Origin: Flavimaribacter sediminis | GTDB lineage: Bacteria > Pseudomonadota > Alphaproteobacteria > Rhizobiales > Rhizobiaceae | Direction of reading: 5' to 3' | Length of the DNA: 64,000 nucleotides | NCBI RefSeq assembly: GCF_019492055.1 | Contig: NZ_JAICBX010000004.1 | Location: forward strand, 496,001-560,000 | In this document: positions 58,658 through 64,000 of the stretch, piece by piece | Layout of the letters: the number at the start of each line of letters is the position of its first letter | How positions within the stretch are numbered: the stretch's first letter is position 1 | Notes under the pieces: model-generated | The model's database searches: none | Seen by the model: the letters and a program-made list of their open reading frames with translations, nothing else | What the model was told of the DNA's origin: nothing | Translations under genes and position numbers: made by a program

Positions 58658-59554
58658 CTAGAGTGTCAGGTTTTCCCTGAGAAAATCCACCACCACGCGC
58701 ACCTTTGTCGGAAGATATCGTCGACTCGGATAAACCAGCCAGACAGCGGATTGAACGTGCATTGCAGAGAAGGTGTAATCGGGCAACAGTTTGATGAGCC
58801 GGCCTGCGTCGAGATCGTCTTCGACCACCCAGTCGGCCAGCAATGCAGGCCCCAGCCCGTTGATGGCTCCTTGCTTGAGCGCGAGGATTGATGAGATGCT
58901 CATGTCGCCCTGGATGCGGATTTCGCGTTCGATTCCGTTCCTGTCCTGCGCCATCCAGACGCTTCCGAACGCCGGAAGACGAAAAAGAATGCAAGGATGT
59001 CTCTCAAGGTCTGCCGGACGGTCTATGGGGCCGTGTTTCGCCACATAGTCCGGGCTTGCGTAGACATGGTAGCGCAGATCCTGGATCTTGCTCGCAATCA
59101 CGTTTCCCCGGATGCGCGGCGCCAGTCTGATCGCGATGTCGATTTCATCTGTCACAAGGTCGACCGTGGAGTCGCTGAGTATGAGATCGAGTTTCAGACC
59201 GGGAAACCTGTCGCGAAATTTTGCAAGCAGCGGAAGTATCCGGATCTGGCCATAGGCGTAGGTCGTCGTAATGCGGATCGTGCCTGTGGGCCGTTTGCTG
59301 ACCGCCATCGCGTCTTCGCGGGCGATGTCGATGTCTTCCAGTATTGTTGCTATGCGCCCGAGATAGGCGTCTCCGCTTTCCGTCAGCGTCATGCTGCGCG
59401 TGGTCCGCTGGAAAAGGCGGATGCCGAGTTCTTCCTCCAGGTTCGAGATCGTTCGCGACACGGTCGATGGGTCGGTGCTATGCAATCGGGCGGCCGCCGC
59501 GAAGCTGCCGAGTTTCGCAACCGAGGTGAATATTCTCAGCGTGTCGACTTCCAT
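58658..59554 (-). CDS. LysR-family transcriptional regulator
   Basis: The 298-residue protein has a LysR helix-turn-helix (LRIFTSVAKLGSFAAAARLHSTDPSTVSRTISNLEEELGIRLFQRTTRSMTLTESG, residues 5-60) and a substrate-binding domain with GTIRITTTYAYGQIRILPLLAKF. It belongs to the subgroup with the RTTR-S-x-x-LT ending. It diverges from the SDR gene at 59687, which with the following MFS gene is its likely target. Confidence 0.92.
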   Translation of the reverse strand: MEVDTLRIFTSVAKLGSFAAAARLHSTDPSTVSRTISNLEEELGIRLFQRTTRSMTLTESGDAYLGRIATILEDIDIAREDAMAVSKRPTGTIRITTTYAYGQIRILPLLAKFRDRFPGLKLDLILSDSTVDLVTDEIDIAIRLAPRIRGNVIASKIQDLRYHVYASPDYVAKHGPIDRPADLERHPCILFRLPAFGSVWMAQDRNGIEREIRIQGDMSISSILALKQGAINGLGPALLADWVVEDDLDAGRLIKLLPDYTFSAMHVQSAVWLVYPSRRYLPTKVRVVVDFLRENLTL

Positions 59555-59686
59555 TCATGCATAATACACATGAATGTCGTGCGCGTCGAACTGTTTATCA
59601 AGTTTCAAACCGTGTCTAAACATTTTCGAATAGTGTTCTGCATCGCCTGAAGCAACGATTTGAATAGCAACTGCTGCGATAACTGT

Positions 59687-60454
59687 ATGACGTCGGAATT
59701 ATCTGGGAAAAGGGCGATTGTCACCGGGGCAAGCAAGGGCATCGGCGAAGCCTGCGCCCGCGAACTTGCCAATCTCGGAGTTCAGGTGCTTCTGGCGGCG
59801 CGCAACCTGGATGCAATCGAGAAAATTGCCGAGGAAATCCGTCAGTCCGGCGGTTCGGCGCAAGCCATGCAATGCGACGTCGCCAGTTATGACAGCGTCA
59901 GCGCTCTGGTGAAAGCCTGCGTCGATCGCTTCGGCGGTCTCGACATTCTGATCAACAATGCCGGCCAGATCGAACCGATAGCGCGGCTGGCGGATTCCGA
60001 CCCCGAACAATGGACCAAGGTCGCCGACGTCAACTACAAGGGCGTCTATTACGGCATGCGCGCCGCCATCCCTGTCATGCTTGAACAAGGCGGCGGCGTA
60101 ATCGTCAATGTCAGTTCCGGCGCCGCCGTCTCCGCGCTGGAAGGCTGGAGCCATTATTGCTCCTCCAAGGCGGCGGCTCTTTCCCTCACGCGCTGCGGCG
60201 ACATGGAATACCGCGACAAGGGTATTCGTGTCGTCGGACTCAGCCCCGGAACGGTGGCGACCGATATGCAGGTCGCCATCAAAGCCTCCGGCATCAATCC
60301 GGTCAGTCAATTGGATCCAACAGTCCATATTCCTGCAAGCTGGGCGGGACGCGCCACCGTCTGGCTCTGCACAGAAGCGGCTGCCGGATTTGCCGGAGGC
60401 GACTTTTCCCTGAGAGATGAAGAAAACCGCAGACTGGTCGGTCTGGTCGAATAA
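59687..60454 (+). CDS. Short-chain dehydrogenase/reductase
   Basis: The 255-residue SDR has IVTGASKGIGEACA (residues 11-24), INNAGQIEPI, and the active-site YCSSKAAALSLTR. The C-terminal LCTEAAAGFAGGDFSLRDEENRRLVGLVE is longer than the usual 'DGG' ending and lacks it. ATG 59687 fits the family. It diverges from LysR over 132 bp and is followed by an MFS gene. The substrate is unknown. Confidence 0.88.
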   Translation: MTSELSGKRAIVTGASKGIGEACARELANLGVQVLLAARNLDAIEKIAEEIRQSGGSAQAMQCDVASYDSVSALVKACVDRFGGLDILINNAGQIEPIARLADSDPEQWTKVADVNYKGVYYGMRAAIPVMLEQGGGVIVNVSSGAAVSALEGWSHYCSSKAAALSLTRCGDMEYRDKGIRVVGLSPGTVATDMQVAIKASGINPVSQLDPTVHIPASWAGRATVWLCTEAAAGFAGGDFSLRDEENRRLVGLVE

Positions 60455-60513
60455 AGATATCCTTGTTCTCCCGCGAGCCAGCGTTCGGCTTTCGGGAAGC
60501 AGGAGGAAGACTG

Positions 60514-61740
60514 TTGGCGGCTCAGGAAAATATCCAGGAACAGCCTTACGGCTGGGTCATCGTGGCGGTCGCCACATTGAGCCTCGCCCTGGGCTTTGGC
60601 GCGAATCTCTCGGTCACGGTCCTGATCGATCCCTTTCAAACCGAATTCGGCTGGTCACGCGCTGAAATATCCATGGCCTACACCATGGTCACCGTTGGCG
60701 CTGCTTTCGGCGGTCTGGTCTGGGGCAGTCTTTCGGATCGCATCGGCGCCAGGCAGATTGCGATACTCGCCAGCGTCACGCTGGCCGGCGCCGTGGCGGC
60801 TGTCGGCTATCAGTCCAATCTCTATGCGATATATCTTCTCTATCTGCTGATCGGCGGGGTCGGCTTCGCGGGACTCTTTACCCCGCTGCTCGCTCTGACC
60901 GGTCTGTGGTTCAGCCGGAGAAAAGGCATGGCGATCGGCATCGCCACGGCCGGCGGCGCGCTGGGGCAGGGGCTCGTACCCTACGTGGCGCGATATATGA
61001 TCTCGACCTGGGACTGGCGAACGGCCATGCTCGCCCTCGGCGTCTGCTATCTCGTACTGCTGTTGCCCGCCATGTTCCTGCTCCGGCCGCCGCCGGTTCT
61101 CGTGCAATCCGGCGCGCAGGTGCGAAAATCAAATGACAATCTCTGGGGAATGCCGCATACGATCACCATTCCATGGCTGTCCATCGCCGGGGTGTTTTGT
61201 TGTATCTGCATGGCGGCGCCGCTCATGCACCTCGTGCCGCTCGGCACGGATTTGGGTCTGTCTCCGCAAACGGCGGCCGGCCTGCTGCTTGCGCTTATGG
61301 CGTCCGGTGTGGTCGGACGGATATTGTTTGGAACCATCGCTGACCGGGTCGGCGGTCTTCGCGCCTATTTTGTCGCCTCGATCGGCCAGACGGCGTCTGT
61401 TTTCTGGTTCACCCAGACGGCCTCGCTTCCGCTGCTCTACCTGCTTTCCATCGTTTTCGGGTTCTTCTTCTCCGGAGTCATGACCTGTTTGCTGATCTGC
61501 GCCAGGGAGGCTGCGCCTCTGCGCATCACAGGTTTCGCAGTCGCCATCGTGGGTATGGCGGGCTGGCTTGGCATGGGAATTGGCGGCTTCCAGGCGGGAT
61601 ATTTCTACGACCAGCTCGGCACGTACAGCTACTCCTACGCTTACGCCGCGGCCGCTGGCGTCATCAATCTTGTGATCGTCGCGATCCTGCTTTGGTATCG
61701 GTCCGCCAGAAGCGGAATGCCTGAGCCGGCGGGAGCTTGA
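60514..61740 (+). CDS. MFS transporter (monocarboxylate/oxalate-formate type)
   Basis: The 408-residue protein has 12 predicted helices and starts at TTG 60514, with an excellent AGGAGG seven bases upstream. YGWVIVAVATLSLALGFGANLSVTVLIDPFQTEFGWSRAEIS, WGSLSDRIGARQI (loop 2-3 signature) and LTGLWFSRRKGMAIGIATAGGALGQGLVPYVA are typical of the OFA/monocarboxylate porter group. Upstream starts at 60463 lack support. It follows the SDR gene by 59 bp, so they probably form a small catabolic pair under LysR control. Confidence 0.9.
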   Translation: MAAQENIQEQPYGWVIVAVATLSLALGFGANLSVTVLIDPFQTEFGWSRAEISMAYTMVTVGAAFGGLVWGSLSDRIGARQIAILASVTLAGAVAAVGYQSNLYAIYLLYLLIGGVGFAGLFTPLLALTGLWFSRRKGMAIGIATAGGALGQGLVPYVARYMISTWDWRTAMLALGVCYLVLLLPAMFLLRPPPVLVQSGAQVRKSNDNLWGMPHTITIPWLSIAGVFCCICMAAPLMHLVPLGTDLGLSPQTAAGLLLALMASGVVGRILFGTIADRVGGLRAYFVASIGQTASVFWFTQTASLPLLYLLSIVFGFFFSGVMTCLLICAREAAPLRITGFAVAIVGMAGWLGMGIGGFQAGYFYDQLGTYSYSYAYAAAAGVINLVIVAILLWYRSARSGMPEPAGA

Positions 61741-61749
61741 TCAAGTCGG

Positions 61750-62235
61750 TCAAAGGTTGGAGAAAGCCGGCGCGTATTCCACCGCGCCGGATGTCGCCGG
61801 AAGACGGTCTCCGTCAAGCGCCAACGCCATGAAATGCGGGCCTGCATAGGGGGATTTGAAACCGTGCGCGGCTTCGATGGAGAATCCGAAGCGATTGTAA
61901 TATTCGGGGTCGCCCAGCACAAACACTCCCTTCCAGTCGGCGCTTCTTGCGTCTGCAAGCGCACGCAGGATCAATTCGGCGGCTAAGCCGCGATTTCGGT
62001 ATTCCGGCAGCACGGCGACGGGCGCAAGTCCCAAAGCCTTGAACGGCGCGCGCATCCGTGACAGCGCGACAAATGCGACAGGTTTTCCATCCTCCAGCGC
62101 AACAAGCATGATTTCCGCGTCGCCACGGGACCGCAGTTGGTCGACAAGACGCGCCTCGTCGGGCCCAGGAAAGCATTGCAGGAGAATGGCTCGGACGGCT
62201 GGCTCATCGATCGGTTCTTCAGGGCGTATCTGCAT
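61750..62235 (-). CDS. GNAT-family N-acetyltransferase
   Basis: The 161-residue protein is a GNAT domain of the YhbS type: IRPEEPIDEPAVRAILLQCFPGPDEARLVDQLR, SRMRAPFKALGLAPVAVLPEYRNRGLAAELI (acetyl-CoA pyrophosphate loop R-N-R-G-L-A), VFVLGDPEYYNRFGFSIEA and SPYAGPHFMALALDGD. The substrate is not predictable. ATG 62235 is the family start. The stop lies nine bases from the convergent MFS gene. Confidence 0.88.
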   Translation of the reverse strand: MQIRPEEPIDEPAVRAILLQCFPGPDEARLVDQLRSRGDAEIMLVALEDGKPVAFVALSRMRAPFKALGLAPVAVLPEYRNRGLAAELILRALADARSADWKGVFVLGDPEYYNRFGFSIEAAHGFKSPYAGPHFMALALDGDRLPATSGAVEYAPAFSNL

Positions 62236-62289
62236 GGCGGACAGCTTTAGCGGAGAGCCAGCCTCCTTTGCAATGCCCGGCAGGGCTCG

Positions 62290-63267
62290 CTATCTGGCGG
62301 CGGAAGCCGTGTCGACAAGACCGCTCAAGGTGAAGTCAACCACCTGATCGATATAGTCTTGCTCGCAAACGCCCTGCATTGCGAAAGGACGCAGAACCCA
62401 GATATCGCACATCGAGTCGATGAAATTAGCAGCGATCAGCTTGTTTGTCGGCCTGAATTCGCCGATTGCAATGCCTTCGGAGATGATATTCGCGATCTTG
62501 TCTACAATCTCGGCGTAGTCGTCCAGAACGCGCCGCCGCGCCGACGGAGATAGCGATTTCAGCTCGCGGTTCATGACGCCGGATCCCTTCCTCACGGATC
62601 CGTTGACGTGAATCAGGCAATTGATCACAGCCTTCAGCTTCTCCGTCGGCGGCAACTGAGCTTCGAAAACCGGCCTCGTGGAAATCCGGATACGTTGACA
62701 AAGGTGATGATATATCAGTTCAAGAACTTCTTCCTTGCTCCTGACATATTGATACATTGTCGGGACGTGCATCGAAGCTTCGCGGGCGATTTCCCGCATG
62801 GTGGAAGCTGCAAAGCCCTTTTTGGCCATAACGCGGCAAGCCGCTTCGGCGATCAGTTCCCGCTTGTCGCCTGGCGCCGCTTTCTCGGCTGCTGGCGCGG
62901 ACGCCGGAGCCTCTTCCGGCTCGGAAACCTTCAATATTTTCACGGCAGGTTCGTCGTCGCTGGTCATCGACACAGACATTCGCGCGATTTGGCGAGCGTC
63001 CCGTGTTTCGGCGTGCAACTCCCAGGTCGCCACGCTGCCGCGTCGATCCATGAGACGCGCGGTAATGTCAAATTGCTCACTTGTTGCAACACAGGAGTTG
63101 TGAAGCACGAAATCCAGTACCGCGAATCCGTGCATGCATTCAGCTGTGCTGACGAGATCTTCGGCGCAGGCGACGATGGTGGAGGTCATGATCGTCTCGG
63201 ACGATTGGTAGTCGGAGACACGATAGGTTTGCTTGATGCGCGTTCCGGCGGTGCTAAGCAAGTTCAT
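62290..63267 (-). CDS. TetR-family regulator with an N-terminal hotdog-like domain
   Basis: The 325-residue protein is longer than TetR by about 110 residues. Residues 1 to about 105 resemble a 4HBT/hotdog acyl-thioesterase-type fold (RVSDYQSSETIMTSTIVACAEDLVSTAECMHGFAVLDFVLHNSCVATSEQFDITARLMDRRGSVATWELHAETRDARQIARMSV). An Ala/Pro/Glu linker (about 110-130) leads to a TetR helix-turn-helix (KRELIAEAACRVMAKKGFAASTMREIAREASMHVPTMYQYVRSKEEVLELI, about 134-185). GGAGGAAAAGAC precedes ATG 63267. It follows the acyl-CoA synthetase gene by 31 bp. It may sense an acyl-CoA through the hotdog domain; this is inference. Confidence 0.8.
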   Translation of the reverse strand: MNLLSTAGTRIKQTYRVSDYQSSETIMTSTIVACAEDLVSTAECMHGFAVLDFVLHNSCVATSEQFDITARLMDRRGSVATWELHAETRDARQIARMSVSMTSDDEPAVKILKVSEPEEAPASAPAAEKAAPGDKRELIAEAACRVMAKKGFAASTMREIAREASMHVPTMYQYVRSKEEVLELIYHHLCQRIRISTRPVFEAQLPPTEKLKAVINCLIHVNGSVRKGSGVMNRELKSLSPSARRRVLDDYAEIVDKIANIISEGIAIGEFRPTNKLIAANFIDSMCDIWVLRPFAMQGVCEQDYIDQVVDFTLSGLVDTASAAR

Positions 63268-63298
63268 GTCTTTTCCTCCACTTTGGCGGATAATTCGC

Positions 63299-64000
63299 TC
63301 AACTCAATTCGCGCGCCGCCCTTTCGATGAGCAGTTTCCTGTCCGGCTTGTTTGTTCCGGCAAGAGGAATCGAGTCGACAAACCGGACATTGCGCGGATG
63401 GGAGAAAGCAGGTCCATTCGCGATCGTAAAGGCCTTTATGTCATCCTCGGTGAGGTTTGCGCCCTCACGCAAAACAACGAACGCGAACGGCGCCTGGCCC
63501 TTCAATTCGTGTGGAGCGGGCACGACGCTTGCCTGATGGACGCCGTCCATCATTTCTATCAGTTTCTCGACCTCTCCCGGCCAGACATTCTCTCCGCCAA
63601 CGTTGAACATGTCGTCCGCGCGACCGAGAAAGTAGTAAAAGCCGTCATCGTCGCGGCGCATCAGGTCGCCGCTTCTGTACCAGCCGTCCTGCAGAACTTC
63701 GCCGGTTTTTTCGGAAAGATTGCGATACCCTTCCATCACCATGGGGCTTCTTACGTAAAACACGCCCTGGTTGGGTTCGTCGCTTTCGAGGAGTTTCGTT
63801 TCCACGCCGCTTAAAGGGTATCCAAGCGAAAGCGCCGGGCGCGGGACGCCGTCAGGATGCGGGCCGAATGGAGAAGGGCCTCCTTCGGTCGTGCCGTAGC
63901 TGTTGTTGATTACTGAAGCCGGAAACATTGCCTGCACTTTGTCGATTAACGCTTGCGTCAGCGGGGCGGACCCCATCGTTACATTGGTGACGCTGCTGAG
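63299..64000 (-). CDS. AMP-binding acyl-CoA synthetase, C-terminal part (5' end beyond the window)
   Basis: The visible 233 residues cover the end of an ANL-superfamily enzyme: INNSYGTTEGGPSPFG (A5-type adenylate loop), GYPLSGVETKLLE, GWYRSGDLMRRDDDGFYYFLGRADDMFNVGGENVWPGEVEKLI (with the Asp and Arg of the hinge) and the C-terminal SIPLAGTNKPDRKLLIE with the catalytic Lys. The frame continues past base 64000 with no stop, so the start lies outside. It activates a carboxylic acid with ATP and CoA; the acid is not identified. The TetR-hotdog gene follows downstream. Confidence 0.9.
   Translation of the reverse strand, partial: LSSVTNVTMGSAPLTQALIDKVQAMFPASVINNSYGTTEGGPSPFGPHPDGVPRPALSLGYPLSGVETKLLESDEPNQGVFYVRSPMVMEGYRNLSEKTGEVLQDGWYRSGDLMRRDDDGFYYFLGRADDMFNVGGENVWPGEVEKLIEMMDGVHQASVVPAPHELKGQAPFAFVVLREGANLTEDDIKAFTIANGPAFSHPRNVRFVDSIPLAGTNKPDRKLLIERAARELS

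Overview
The window looks like chromosomal DNA of an alphaproteobacterium, most likely of the order Hyphomicrobiales (Rhizobiales). Reasons are the roughly 60% GC content, the frequent GTG/TTG starts with good ribosome binding sites, the tandem-permease betaine importer, the complete Anbu operon, the DUF992 and DUF427 proteins, HisN-type phosphatase, Tpa, and many TetR/LysR/ROK regulators. I see no rRNA, tRNA, CRISPR array, insertion sequence, prophage or plasmid replication gene. Both ends cut a gene: a small lipoprotein at the left and an acyl-CoA synthetase at the right.

Layout. 0.6-3.7 kb: an ArsR-type regulator, a flavoprotein with a Cys-rich tail and an MFS exporter, with three copies of one dyad operator. 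3.7-8.3 kb: a nonsense-interrupted barrel protein, TspO, then a glycan-type cluster (MurF-like ligase, GT25 glycosyltransferase, pyruvyl transferase). 8.3-13 kb: purine and DNA housekeeping (DeoD, DUF427, 3-methyladenine glycosylase), an M20 amidohydrolase, a Crp/Fnr regulator and an SDR. 13-16.5 kb: a six-EF-hand exported protein divergent from a two-component system. 16.6-25.3 kb: mixed genes, including a membrane transporter/hotdog-thioesterase fusion, a GT1 glycosyltransferase, a FadH-like reductase and an orphan RiPP-recognition-like protein. 25.5-29.6 kb: an FMN glutamate-synthase-like enzyme with a LuxR-type regulator and a hybrid kinase whose receiver is degenerate.

30-39.4 kb: a five-gene leftward operon for a quaternary amine (binding protein, ATPase, tandem permease, choline-kinase-like protein, dimethylglycine-dehydrogenase-like protein), divergent from a DeoR regulator and a HisN-like phosphatase. 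39.4-41.1 kb: a lower-GC accessory insert with a GGCT-fold protein and a HEPN-motif protein. 43.5-48 kb: the Anbu operon (ATP-grasp, alpha-E, transglutaminase, Anbu peptidase). 48-53.2 kb: a ROK regulator, an SGNH hydrolase and a fructose-type sugar ABC importer. 53.3-56.1 kb: patatin, acetoacetate decarboxylase and 3-hydroxybutyrate dehydrogenase, a C4/ketone-body module. 56.4-64 kb: taurine-pyruvate aminotransferase, a phosphoribosyltransferase, LysR, an SDR/MFS pair, a GNAT, and a hotdog-TetR fusion beside an acyl-CoA synthetase.

The strongest leads for undescribed biology are the GGCT/HEPN pair, the transporter-thioesterase fusion, the truncated MurF-like glycan cluster, the orphan RRE-like protein, the hotdog-TetR regulator, and a 28-bp repeat found both between genes and inside a coding sequence.
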